Virus record (IMG/VR): IMGVR_UViG_3300046790_000018
Location: 1 to 23,276 of that record
DNA length: 23,276 nt
From: a virus
Direction: 5' to 3' (one strand)
Shown: one piece after another, positions 8,459-15,625 of the stretch
How positions within the stretch are numbered: the first letter of the stretch is position 1
Layout: every line of letters begins with the position of its first letter
Program-made: the position numbers and the translations under genes
Notes under the pieces: generated by a model
Told to the model about the DNA's origin: nothing
Databases searched by the model: none
Seen by the model: the letters and a program-made list of their open reading frames with translations, nothing else

Positions 8459-8514
8459 AAAAAAGCGCCGCAGACCGGGGCGCCCTACGTTCACTCGCCC
8501 TTCGGTCTGCGGCG
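8459..8514 (-). terminator. Intrinsic terminator between coat and neck/tail genes
   Basis: A perfect 12-bp inverted repeat, CGCCGCAGACCG (8466-8477) and its complement (8503-8514), encloses a second 5-bp stem, GGGCG (8478-8482) with CGCCC (8496-8500). On the minus strand the hairpin is followed by one C and six T residues (complement of 8459-8464). It lies 10 nt after the stop of the coat-adjacent gene and 11 nt before the start of the 153-aa gene. It would cut or attenuate late transcription after the capsid genes. Confidence 0.88.
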
Positions 8515-8524
8515 GTTGAAAAAC

Positions 8525-9169
8525 CTAGCTGAACGTGACGCCGTTGTTGGACATCACGTTCCACAAGCCCCCGGCTGCGACCACCGTGAAGCTCGCGCCC
8601 GTGAATGCACCAAACGTCGCTGTGCTCGCGGGCGAGCCCGTGACGCCCGTGCCGAACCCGCCGCCCGCCGACGTGACGACATGCGCCACGCCCGCCGCCG
8701 ACGTGAACGTCAGCGCCAACCCGTTCTGTGCAAACGTCGGCTTCGCCAGCGAGATTGCCGCCGGTGTCAGCTTGTGCAGCAGGAACGCGGTGTTCTGCCC
8801 GATGGCCGCAACCATCTCCGACGTGAGCGCCAGATCCCCGCCGATGGTGCGCGTGGTCGGTGCCCCGAGTGTCGGGAACGTGCTCGCGCCCGGCGCCAGT
8901 GCGACCTGATCGTACGGCGAGCCGGAGAACACGATGCTGGACGCGATGTCGTGCGCGACAGCGGTCGTGCCCTGGTCGCCCCGGCGCTTGACCCGCACCA
9001 CTTTGGGCGCGGGCTGACCGTCGATCAGCATCCACTCGCCGTCGATACGTGCGCGCCAGTTCTGGAGGCCAGAGACGCCCACGGGCGGAAGCCCGGTGGC
9101 ATCTACGACCGTGAGTTCAATGGCGTCCTTGGAGAACGCCGCCGCGAGTGTCTGTGAAAGCCATGCCAT
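8525..9169 (-). CDS. Coat-adjacent structural protein (214 aa)
   Basis: The ATG at 9169 is preceded by AAGGGG with 7-nt spacing. The N-terminal part contains GLPPVGVSGLQNWRARIDGE and a VKRRGDQGTTAVAHD segment, typical of small phage structural proteins encoded next to the coat gene. The rest is Ala/Gly/Thr/Val-rich and probably beta-structured (GVAHVVTSAGGGFGTG), ending in LWNVMSNNGVTFS. No named family is assigned with certainty. A decoration, head-fibre or neck role is plausible from position, directly between the coat gene and the terminator. Confidence 0.72.
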   Translation of the reverse strand: MAWLSQTLAAAFSKDAIELTVVDATGLPPVGVSGLQNWRARIDGEWMLIDGQPAPKVVRVKRRGDQGTTAVAHDIASSIVFSGSPYDQVALAPGASTFPTLGAPTTRTIGGDLALTSEMVAAIGQNTAFLLHKLTPAAISLAKPTFAQNGLALTFTSAAGVAHVVTSAGGGFGTGVTGSPASTATFGAFTGASFTVVAAGGLWNVMSNNGVTFS

Positions 9170-9209
9170 AAGAAGTCCCCTTGCCCTGATGGCCGTGCAT
9201 GCAACCCCA

Positions 9210-9243
9210 GTCCGCGCGACGAGAGGATTCCCATCGCGCGGAC
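9210..9243. other. 10-bp perfect hairpin in the coat to coat-adjacent spacer
   Basis: GTCCGCGCGA (9210-9219) pairs perfectly with TCGCGCGGAC (9234-9243) around a 14-nt loop. It lies 16 nt downstream of the coat stop on the minus strand. No T run follows, so it is not a standard intrinsic terminator. It could stabilise the coat mRNA 3' end, act as a processing site, or attenuate. Confidence 0.55.
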
Positions 9244-9259
9244 CCCCGATACGTCGAGA

Positions 9260-10498
9260 CTACCGCAGCAACCGCACCGCGAAGTACGGCTCGATAGCCG
9301 CCACACCAATCAGAATGTCCACCCTGGAGGGCTTCTGGTCGGTCTGGATGTTCCACTGTTCCGCCCACCGCAGGGACGCCTTGATGTCCTTGTTGGTGAC
9401 GACCTTCGACCGCGCGCCGGGCAGATCCGAAGTCAACGGAGCGGACACGAACGCGAATGCCGCCGGGTTGAACAAGAACTGCTGCCGCGAGGCCGTCGTC
9501 GCCATCGTCCACGGCGGAGTCGTCGGCGCAGCCGTAGGGACCGCACCGACAAAGACAATCGCCGCGCCGTTCGACGGCGATCCCGTCACCGTCTGCAACT
9601 GACCGCTGGGGATGATCGCCGGGCTGATCGGCAATGCCGCCGTGCCGGTGCCCGCGATGTCCGCCGTGAGGACGAACCGCTGCGGCTGGCCGGTCGAGGT
9701 GTACGAGAGCGGGTTGACGCCCTGGAGGGACGTGCCAAGCACGTAGAACGCATCGCCCTTCTTCAGCGAGTACGCGCCCATGCCGGAGATGTTGAGCACC
9801 GATCCGGTCTGGTTCGCACCCGAGACGATGGGGGTTGATGCCGCGAAGTTGCCGGAATTGTGAATCGGCAGCACGGCGTCGTAGTACCACTCGTCCACGC
9901 CCAAGGCCATCGCGGAGAACTGGCCGGTGCGGAAGTATTCCTGGTACTGCTTGCCGAACAACGCGAAGTTCGCGTTGAGCAGTTCGCTCTGCATCAACGG
10001 GTCAATGACCGCGACGTAGCCTTCCGGCGTGCCCGTCATCTGGAGCAGCGCAACCGCGTCCGTCCAGTCCTTGTTGACCAGCGGCGTGCCGGGCGTGCCG
10101 ACCACGTTGTAAATCGACTGGTAGACCTCGGCGCCCGCAACGGCGTCGGTCTTGTTCGCCAGCGCGACACCGGCAGGCATCGTGTAGCGGTCCTGCACTT
10201 CTTCGATCTGGAGGGTGTCCTCGATGCTGCTCCAGCCCATGCCGACGTTGTACTGATGGTTCAGCGTCAGCGGGACGGTCTGGTTGAGGATGGACTGCTG
10301 GATGAGTGCCTGCCCCTCGGTGACGGTCCAGCGTTGCGGCGTGCGGACCTGGACGGTGTCCCCGATTTGCGAGCCTTTCGGCTTGTTATTCCACTCTTTG
10401 TTCCACTGCCGGTCGAAGTTCCCAACGAGCTTGAGACTGTTGTCCCAGAACAACGCGGTGTCTTTGGTGACCCACGTCGGGGTGATGACGTAATTCAT
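9260..10498 (-). CDS. Major capsid (coat) protein, P22 gp5-like
   Basis: A 412-residue protein, near the 430 residues of P22 coat. Recognisable coat features are GSQIGDTVQVRTPQRWTVTE, then LTLNHQYNVGMGWSSIEDTL, then AGVALANKTDAVAGAEVYQS. The middle has FALFGKQYQEYFRTGQFSAM and GVDEWYYDAVLPIHN, like the P22-family segment where a peptide leads to the inserted I-domain. An Ala/Gly/Thr-rich beta region around 235-330 may be that insertion domain. It lies between scaffold and head-completion genes, the order expected for P22-type phages. The ATG is at 10498; the upstream Shine-Dalgarno is weak (GTGAGCGG). Confidence 0.9.
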   Translation of the reverse strand: MNYVITPTWVTKDTALFWDNSLKLVGNFDRQWNKEWNNKPKGSQIGDTVQVRTPQRWTVTEGQALIQQSILNQTVPLTLNHQYNVGMGWSSIEDTLQIEEVQDRYTMPAGVALANKTDAVAGAEVYQSIYNVVGTPGTPLVNKDWTDAVALLQMTGTPEGYVAVIDPLMQSELLNANFALFGKQYQEYFRTGQFSAMALGVDEWYYDAVLPIHNSGNFAASTPIVSGANQTGSVLNISGMGAYSLKKGDAFYVLGTSLQGVNPLSYTSTGQPQRFVLTADIAGTGTAALPISPAIIPSGQLQTVTGSPSNGAAIVFVGAVPTAAPTTPPWTMATTASRQQFLFNPAAFAFVSAPLTSDLPGARSKVVTNKDIKASLRWAEQWNIQTDQKPSRVDILIGVAAIEPYFAVRLLR

Positions 10499-10535
10499 TG
10501 GCCGCTCACAATGGCAGCAGCCAACGGGCCGCAGG

Positions 10536-11618
10536 CTAGCGATCTCGTCGCAAGCGTGAGCGGCGCGGCTGGTGGAACGCTGCCGCGTGATCGGCTAACG
10601 ACGCATCGTCACCGGGCAGTTCCCGTGGCGGTGCCTCTGGCGCGGTCCGCACCGGATTCGGCGGACGGGGCGCTGGTCTTGGAGCAGGGGCAGTGGCCGA
10701 TCCGGTGGTTGCGGCCGAAAGCCCCAAAGACTGTAAGCGGCGTTGCACAATCGCAACGAGGTCGGGTGTTGCGGGCCTATCGTAAGTCGCAAGCGTCAAT
10801 TCTTCAAGCAGTCCCGGCGTCTTGAGCATCGCCAACGTGACAGCGGCGCTCTGATCGCCCATGCGGACGACCGCCTGGAGGATAGCGGGCGTGATCGGCC
10901 GGTTGTCGTTCGCGAACTGTTCGACCAAGCCCTTGTTGGCCGGATCGGCAGCAATCGCGGACATGCGCGCCCAGTGCGCCTGCGTCATCGCGTGCAGTTC
11001 GCCGTCATGGCGCTCGCTCACCTTCTGCGACTGCTCCTTGTGCCACTCCACCGCCCGGCGATGGTTCTCCTCGATGTGGGTGAACCGCGCCATCGCCTTC
11101 GTGTAGTCGCGGAGCGGATCGGGCGAGTCCTTGAACTGGTCGAAGGTCGGCTCCTGGAGCGTGAACGGCGGCGGCGGCGGCGGAAGGCCCGGCCGACGTG
11201 TCGGCGGCGCGGGCGGCGCGGGCGCGGGCGGCGGCTCCAGCACCGGTGCGGCCTGCCCGTTGGAGGTGGCGGGCCTGCCACCGGACTTCAGCGAGTCGCG
11301 TTCCCGTTCGGTTTCGCGGAGCCTGCGGGTCAATTCCTGGATGCGCGGGACATCCTCGGCGCTGGCCTGCTGGCTCGCGGCCCGGCGCCGGAACCCGTTT
11401 TTCTCGAACCGGCCATCGGCGCGGCGCGGCGGCTCGTTGCCTTCGTGCGCCTCTTCCGGCTCGGAGACAAGCGCCTGCCCGGTCGCGTCGAGCCCATTGG
11501 TGCCGGTGGGCTCCGGCTTTTCGGTGTTCTGGCCCTGCGGTTCGACGGTGGGCTGGTCGGGCGATTCGGTCCAGCCGCCTGCGTCGGCGGTGGTGGTGGG
11601 ATGGTCAGCTAGTGCCAC
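10536..11618 (-). CDS. Capsid scaffolding protein
   Basis: A 360-residue hydrophilic protein immediately upstream of the coat gene, the standard position for a scaffold. It starts with GTG at 11618 with GGAG 7 nt upstream. The first 110 residues are acidic and disordered-looking and Gln/Glu/Pro-rich. A helical segment, DVPRIQELTRRLRETERERD, looks like coiled coil. A Pro-rich stretch (about 125-150) leads into helices (EQFANDNRPITPAILQAVVR). The C-terminus is a Pro-rich linker ending in the strongly basic QPRRSRLRRDR. A basic C-terminus is how P22 gp8 binds coat protein. Assignment rests on position, composition and tail, not a catalytic motif. Confidence 0.8.
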   Translation of the reverse strand: MALADHPTTTADAGGWTESPDQPTVEPQGQNTEKPEPTGTNGLDATGQALVSEPEEAHEGNEPPRRADGRFEKNGFRRRAASQQASAEDVPRIQELTRRLRETERERDSLKSGGRPATSNGQAAPVLEPPPAPAPPAPPTRRPGLPPPPPPFTLQEPTFDQFKDSPDPLRDYTKAMARFTHIEENHRRAVEWHKEQSQKVSERHDGELHAMTQAHWARMSAIAADPANKGLVEQFANDNRPITPAILQAVVRMGDQSAAVTLAMLKTPGLLEELTLATYDRPATPDLVAIVQRRLQSLGLSAATTGSATAPAPRPAPRPPNPVRTAPEAPPRELPGDDASLADHAAAFHQPRRSRLRRDR

Positions 11619-11676
11619 TTACGCGCTCCAACGTCGCTGTCGCGACGAAATAGACGAAAGAAACGAAAAAAAGAGA

Positions 11677-11714
11677 GTGCGATTCGCAGTGCGATTAGTG
11701 CGATTAGTGCGATT
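11677..11714 (+). repeat. Four direct copies of GTGCGATT
   Basis: Exact copies of GTGCGATT lie at 11677-11684, 11689-11696, 11698-11705 and 11707-11714, with start-to-start spacing of 12, 9 and 9 bp. The short regular spacing is like protein-binding iterons. Confidence 0.9.
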
Positions 11715-11750
11715 CCAAGCGAAGGAACGGCGAACAAAAAGCGCAACAAA

Positions 11751-11780
11751 AAGTGTTACGAAGTGTCACGAAGTGTCACG
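11751..11780 (+). repeat. Three 10-bp tandem repeats (AAGTGTCACG)
   Basis: AAGTGTTACG (11751-11760) is followed by two exact AAGTGTCACG copies (11761-11770, 11771-11780). The period is about one helical turn. The same heptamer in inverted form (GACACTT) begins both copies of the 21-bp unit that follows. Confidence 0.92.
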
Positions 11781-11789
11781 TTCTGCAAC

Positions 11790-11831
11790 GACACTTTTCG
11801 TCGAAAACTCGACACTTTTCGTCGAAAACTC
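11790..11831 (+). repeat. Two perfect 21-bp tandem repeats
   Basis: The segments 11790-11810 and 11811-11831 are identical. Each begins GACACTTTTCGTCG and ends AAAACTC. Each contains an internal inverted repeat TTTTCG-T-CGAAAA, and a partial third copy (GACA) follows. A 21-bp period is two helical turns, as in iteron arrays. Confidence 0.93.
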
Positions 11832-11871
11832 GACAAACTACTAATAAAACCCGACAAAGCCCTACCAAGCC

Positions 11872-11958
11872 CTACTGCCGCCGAAAAATCCAATCCGCCG
11901 CGACCCAGATGAGCGCCAAGGCGATGACGGCAATGCCGATAGAGGTCCAGACGCTCAT
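11872..11958 (-). CDS. Tiny single-span membrane protein (28 aa)
   Basis: The ATG at 11958 lies 1 nt after the stop of the 64-aa membrane gene (stop at 11960-11962). The frame encodes MSVWTSIGIAVIALAL then IWVAADWIFRRQ, then TAG. It is one hydrophobic segment of about 19 residues followed by a positively charged end. It is the last of the six tightly packed small genes between portal and scaffold. Very short length lowers certainty, but the spacing and clean membrane-segment profile support it. It could be a holin-like or accessory membrane peptide. Confidence 0.5.
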   Translation of the reverse strand: MSVWTSIGIAVIALALIWVAADWIFRRQ

Positions 11959-11959
11959 G

Positions 11960-12154
11960 TCAGGGAAACGCCTCATTCATGCCGCCAAAGGCCACCGCGC
12001 CCGCCAGGAGCACGGCGACTCCGACGAGCGCACAGACGAGATTGACCCAATCCAGCCACCCGGCGGGCGCCTCGTCTGGCGAGGTGACGTTGGCCCAGAG
12101 CAGCCACGCGCAGAGCGCCCCAAGGACCGCCAGCGCCAGAAGTTCGGGCATCAT
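11960..12154 (-). CDS. Small two-span membrane protein (64 aa)
   Basis: It starts at an ATG overlapping the preceding stop (ATGATG at 12154-12149; the second ATG at 12151 is equally possible). It has two hydrophobic segments: LLALAVLGALCAWLLWANV and VNLVCALVGVAVLLAGAVAF. Between them is a short acidic/Pro loop (TSPDEAPAGWLDW). Size and topology resemble class II holins, but such small membrane proteins are also common without a lysis role and no endolysin gene is adjacent. Membrane location is supported; function is not. Confidence 0.65.
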   Translation of the reverse strand: MMPELLALAVLGALCAWLLWANVTSPDEAPAGWLDWVNLVCALVGVAVLLAGAVAFGGMNEAFP

Positions 12155-12360
12155 TGCCGCCGCGCGCCAGCCTCCCATGCGTCATAGACCCGGTCATATT
12201 CAGGTCCAGGGGCTTGCCCGTCCTTCGCGTAGACGCGAATGAACGTCCACAGCGCGATCCGGTGCGGCAGTCGCCATGCGACCCACATCGGAAAGCCCTC
12301 TCTCCTGAACCAGTGCCACCAGTCCCTTGGTCCCCAGCCACGCGTCCAGAGTCGCCACAT
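12151..12360 (-). CDS. Trp-rich basic small protein (69 aa)
   Basis: The ATG at 12360 lies 4 nt after the stop of the 58-aa gene; a GTG directly before it at 12363 could also serve. The N-terminal half is extremely rich in Trp and Arg (MWRLWTRGWGPRDWWHWFRR). It continues WVAWRLPHRIALWTFIRVYA and ends in an acidic, Tyr-containing stretch. The WxLPxRxxxWxxIRVxA segment resembles small conserved phage proteins of unknown function. The amphipathic Trp/Arg pattern suggests membrane-interface association, which is inference. Confidence 0.65.
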   Translation of the reverse strand: MWRLWTRGWGPRDWWHWFRREGFPMWVAWRLPHRIALWTFIRVYAKDGQAPGPEYDRVYDAWEAGARRQ

Positions 12361-12364
12361 CACG

Positions 12365-12541
12365 TCACCGCAACACGTTGGGTAACGGGAAAAACCGCGT
12401 CAATAGATAGACGAGCAGGACAATCAGCGCGACGGTCTGAATCACCCGTGCCCAGTACGGCGGCATCGGGATCAGCGCCGTGATCAGGTAGATCACGAAG
12501 CCCACCACCGCCAAGCCGATCAGGAGCAGTAACAGGTCCAT
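12365..12541 (-). CDS. Small two-span membrane protein (58 aa)
   Basis: A frame from the ATG at 12541 encodes LLLLIGLAVVGFVIYLITAL, a short IPMPPYWAR turn, then VIQTVALIVLLVYLLTRFF, ending PLPNVLR and TGA at 12365-12367. The pattern (long hydrophobic helix, IPM turn, second helix) resembles a family of small bacterial and phage inner-membrane proteins. It starts 9 nt after the stop of the upstream CPGC-motif protein. It is a holin candidate by size and topology only. Confidence 0.65.
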   Translation of the reverse strand: MDLLLLLIGLAVVGFVIYLITALIPMPPYWARVIQTVALIVLLVYLLTRFFPLPNVLR

Positions 12542-12550
12542 CGCGCCTCC

Positions 12551-12787
12551 TCAGTGAATCCCCGCCGCCGGGGGCATATTCCGAATGACTTCGCGTTCCA
12601 CGGCTTCCCGTGGCGCGAAGGCCAAACAGGGCACCGATCCCCGCTCGTCCCCGTCGTGCAGGAACGCCAGCAAGAGCCCGCCACTCTCATCGACCCGCGC
12701 CAGCACATGTGACACCTGCCGCTGGCACCCTGGGCACGGCCCGGCTGCTTTCACCCGGTAGCGTTCCAGATCGGCGGGCAGTTCCAT
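12551..12787 (-). CDS. Small Cys-motif protein (78 aa)
   Basis: The ATG at 12787 overlaps the TAA of the upstream gene by one base (TAATG). The protein begins MELPADLERYRVKAAG, followed by CPGC and RQVSHVLARVDE. A hydrophobic strand, GLLLAFLHDGDERG, precedes VPCLAFAPREAVEREV. The CPGC pair plus a downstream Cys suggests a partial zinc-ribbon or redox fold. It is one of six tiny genes in this block. Function unknown. Confidence 0.6.
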   Translation of the reverse strand: MELPADLERYRVKAAGPCPGCQRQVSHVLARVDESGGLLLAFLHDGDERGSVPCLAFAPREAVEREVIRNMPPAAGIH

Positions 12788-12990
12788 TACCCGACCGGAT
12801 GCCTCCGGTTCCAGTGCGCCAACATGCCCTCCTGTAAGTGGTCCAACGAGAGCGCCGTCACCGGATGCAGGCAGATCGGACAGATTTGGAGCAACGGCGC
12901 TCGCGACGGCCGATGCGGCGTCGAAGGCGTCATCGTCGGCGGCGTAATCAGCCGGATCGGCTCGTCGGCGTCGTCCAAGTAGTCCCTCAC
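12787..12990 (-). CDS. Small zinc-finger-like protein (67 aa)
   Basis: It starts with GTG at 12990, overlapping the portal stop (GTGA), with a strong GGAGGA 6 nt upstream, which decides this non-ATG start. The N-terminus is acidic (RDYLDDADEPIRLITPP). The C-terminal half has CPIC, then HPVTALSLDHLQEGMLAHWN and a final RRHP. This gives a C-x2-C ... H-x5-H arrangement compatible with one zinc site. A DNA- or protein-binding adaptor is possible. It is the first of the tiny genes after the portal. Confidence 0.65.
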   Translation of the reverse strand: MRDYLDDADEPIRLITPPTMTPSTPHRPSRAPLLQICPICLHPVTALSLDHLQEGMLAHWNRRHPVG

Positions 12991-15611
12991 GCCGGTTCCT
13001 CCGGCGCCTGCGCGGCTGCGGCCTGATCCGCCGCCTGCTGCTGTGCCGCCTGTTCGGCCTGCGCCGCTTGCGCCTGCGCGGCTTGTTCGGCTTCCGCCTG
13101 TTCGGCTTGTGTCTGGGACGCCTGCGCGGCTTGCTGGTCGGAGAACTGCGCCTCGCGCGCGTGGCCCGCTTGCTGCGCGGTCTGGGCCGCAACCCGATCC
13201 GCCTGGATTTGCGCCTGATCGGCGGCGGCGGCGGCATCGGCGCTCCCCATCGCCATCTCGTGCGCCTGGGTGTCCTCGCGGTCGAGGTTCGCCTGGGCCA
13301 TCTTGAGCTTTTGGAGTTCGATTTGGAGTTGCGCCTGCACCTGCGCCTTGGCGACCTCGGCCTGGGCGCGCACGGCTTCGGTCTGGAGCGCCACCTGCCC
13401 GTCAAACTGCGTCCGCGCGTTCTCCGCCGACTGCTTGATTTCGTCGGTCTGGAGCTTCTTGGTCACCGCCTCCAGTTGCTTCGACAGCGCCTCGATCATC
13501 TTCTTGGCCTGATCCATTTGCTGCTGCACCTGCGGCGGCACCGGATCGCGGCCCTCTTTCTTCGCCTTGAGGTATTCCTGGACCGGCGGCGCCAACATCA
13601 GTTGCATCCGTTCGGCCATTTCCTTGTGGCCCGGCCCGTCCATCGACTTAAAGAACAAGTCCCCAATGACTTGCATCAGGTTCGGGTCAGCGGCAATGAC
13701 TTGGCCGACTGACTGATGCTCCTGTTCGCGGCGGGTGTCGTAGGTGCGCGTCACCTTGACCGCGACATTGAAGCGCGCGTGCTCCGTCAGCGTGTATTCC
13801 TGGATTTGGGGAGCCGGGGCGCCGTTGGCCCTGCTCATCGGCGGCATCCCGCTCGGCTGGCCATTCGGGAGGCCATTTGGGCGTCCGTTCATGCCCGGCG
13901 GTCCCGGTGGCGGCATCCCCGGCGGTATCCCCATCGGCATGCCCGGCATCGGCGGCGGTACCGGCACCGGACGGCGCGCCGCCGGGTCCATCGTGAACGG
14001 CTGGCCGATCAACACCGATTTCGCCTCGCCTTCGCCGGTCACAAGGTGCGCCAATCGTCCTGGCTTGCGGCCGTAGACGTGCCAGAGCAATTCGTTGATG
14101 AGCAGCCCTTCGTAGCGCACGCTGCGCGTCAGGTTGTCGAGCAGGCCAGACGTGCTCATGCCCGTTTCGTCGGTCAGGAGCTTGGCGTGCTTCGCGGACG
14201 TGACGTTTTTCTCGCTTTTGCCCAGCGCGCTGTCGTGGGTCGCGGTCGTGTCCTGAATCGCCTCGGCAAACATCTGCAACGCGAACCCGACCGGCTCGAT
14301 AGGCGAGTTGCGCGGCGGCGAGAAGGGTGGCGGCGCCTGGGCACCGGCTGAATCGGTCTGTTTGTAGTGCAGGACCGGCAGGGTGCGGGTCATGGCGGCG
14401 GCGTATTCGTGCTGGAAGCCTTCGTCCTGCCCTTCCGCGAGCATGATGGCGGGAATCGGCGCGAGCGCGACGACCTCGACCATTTTGCTGACCATCGCGT
14501 TGAAGCCCTGCTGTGAGTCCCGTGACGGCCGCACGATCCCGATGACGCGCCGCTCGTTGTCGTAGGGCTGCACTTCCTCGCCCAGCACCTTGATGATCCC
14601 GGTATACGGAATCGGCCACTCCGTCTGCTCCAGGATGTGGACGCCGTCGATGACGCAATGCGTGAACTTGCGCTCTGGAATCGAGCGGGAGTCGGTGGCG
14701 GCGCTGGCGATGTCCTCGTCGGTTTCATCTTCCCAGGCGGTATGGCCGTCTGCGAACTCCAGGAGCGTGCGGTTTTCGTACTCGCAGTAGATGTATTCGG
14801 TGACGTAGACCGCTTTGAGCACTTCGCCGGTCGGCCCACGTTCTGCGCGAAACCACTGCGGATATTGCTGCGTCAGCGACGTGAAATCCGAATCGTTGTC
14901 GTACGTTTTGAAGGGATTGTTGATTTTTTTCCCATTTTCGTTCTCCACCTTCGGATACGTCGCCAAATACCGTTCCCACGGCATCCACGAGCCAATGAAG
15001 CCCCAGTCAGCATCGCTCCCATCCGGCTGCTCATGCGTCGGATCGAGTTTGACCGCGCCCTGGTTGAAGATGCGGGCGACGACAACCTCTTGCTGCATCG
15101 TCTTGCCGGGCATGTAGCGGGTGAGCACGCGGTAGTAGCCGCGCCCGGCGATAGCGCCGCGCTGGAATGCCCAGGAGCGCGCGTCGGCCGCTTCGCTCTG
15201 GCGCTGGATGCGGCGCACGAGCCCTTCGCGCAGTTCGATTTCCTTGTCGGCAATCGGGCCGGTGAGCGACTCGAAGTCGTCGGCGGGCACGATTTCGATG
15301 CCAAGGTCTGACTGGCGCTCCTGGTTCATGACCCGAAGCACCGGCGCTTTGACTTTGTTGATGGTGAGACAGGGGCGGGCGGGCACCGGTGGCAGGCCAC
15401 CTTCGGCATTGCGCCCGGCGCGGAGGCGTTTCACATCCTCGGGCCACTGATCGTCGTTGTAGAACTTGAGATCCTCGATTTCGCGGCGGTCCTGCCCTTC
15501 ATCGAACTCGCAGGCGGTGGTGTAGCGGGTGCGCGCCAGTTCCATGAACGGCGACGAGGATTTGTATTCCCGCGTGAGCGATCCCCGGCGCCCTGGGCGA
15601 CGAATGGCCAT
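12987..15611 (-). CDS. Portal protein, P22-like
   Basis: An 874-residue portal (P22 portal is 725), starting at the ATG at 15611 with AGGA 7 nt upstream. Family features near the N-terminus are DLKFYNDDQWPEDVKRLRAG, then PARPCLTINKVKAPVLRVMN and QSDLGIEIVPADD. In the central region are AFQRGAIAGRGYYRVLTRYM, then DPTHEQPDGSDADWGFIGSW and VRPSRDSQQGFNAMVSKMVE. Residues about 545-603 are an unusual Pro/Met/Gly/Asn-rich insert. The last 170 residues are a Gln/Ala-rich helix that would form the barrel or an extended coiled coil. The portal ring is the DNA entry/exit channel and docks TerL, gp4-like and hub proteins, all encoded nearby. Confidence 0.92.
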   Translation of the reverse strand: MAIRRPGRRGSLTREYKSSSPFMELARTRYTTACEFDEGQDRREIEDLKFYNDDQWPEDVKRLRAGRNAEGGLPPVPARPCLTINKVKAPVLRVMNQERQSDLGIEIVPADDFESLTGPIADKEIELREGLVRRIQRQSEAADARSWAFQRGAIAGRGYYRVLTRYMPGKTMQQEVVVARIFNQGAVKLDPTHEQPDGSDADWGFIGSWMPWERYLATYPKVENENGKKINNPFKTYDNDSDFTSLTQQYPQWFRAERGPTGEVLKAVYVTEYIYCEYENRTLLEFADGHTAWEDETDEDIASAATDSRSIPERKFTHCVIDGVHILEQTEWPIPYTGIIKVLGEEVQPYDNERRVIGIVRPSRDSQQGFNAMVSKMVEVVALAPIPAIMLAEGQDEGFQHEYAAAMTRTLPVLHYKQTDSAGAQAPPPFSPPRNSPIEPVGFALQMFAEAIQDTTATHDSALGKSEKNVTSAKHAKLLTDETGMSTSGLLDNLTRSVRYEGLLINELLWHVYGRKPGRLAHLVTGEGEAKSVLIGQPFTMDPAARRPVPVPPPMPGMPMGIPPGMPPPGPPGMNGRPNGLPNGQPSGMPPMSRANGAPAPQIQEYTLTEHARFNVAVKVTRTYDTRREQEHQSVGQVIAADPNLMQVIGDLFFKSMDGPGHKEMAERMQLMLAPPVQEYLKAKKEGRDPVPPQVQQQMDQAKKMIEALSKQLEAVTKKLQTDEIKQSAENARTQFDGQVALQTEAVRAQAEVAKAQVQAQLQIELQKLKMAQANLDREDTQAHEMAMGSADAAAAADQAQIQADRVAAQTAQQAGHAREAQFSDQQAAQASQTQAEQAEAEQAAQAQAAQAEQAAQQQAADQAAAAQAPEEPA

Positions 15612-15625
15612 CTACGTGTCCTGTC

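Larger units (their letters stand above)
11619..11871. other. Repeat-dense AT-rich intergenic region
   Basis: This 253-bp gap between the tiny-gene cluster and the scaffold gene is far richer in A and T than its surroundings. It contains four direct-repeat families: GTGCGATT at 11677, 11689, 11698 and 11707; AAGTGT(C/T)ACG at 11751, 11761 and 11771; a 21-bp unit at 11790-11810 and 11811-11831; and AAGCCCTAC at 11857 and 11867 (the last running into the neighbouring ORF). I find no clear promoter or ORF. It may be a replication origin or the regulatory hub for scaffold and coat expression. Confidence 0.75.
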
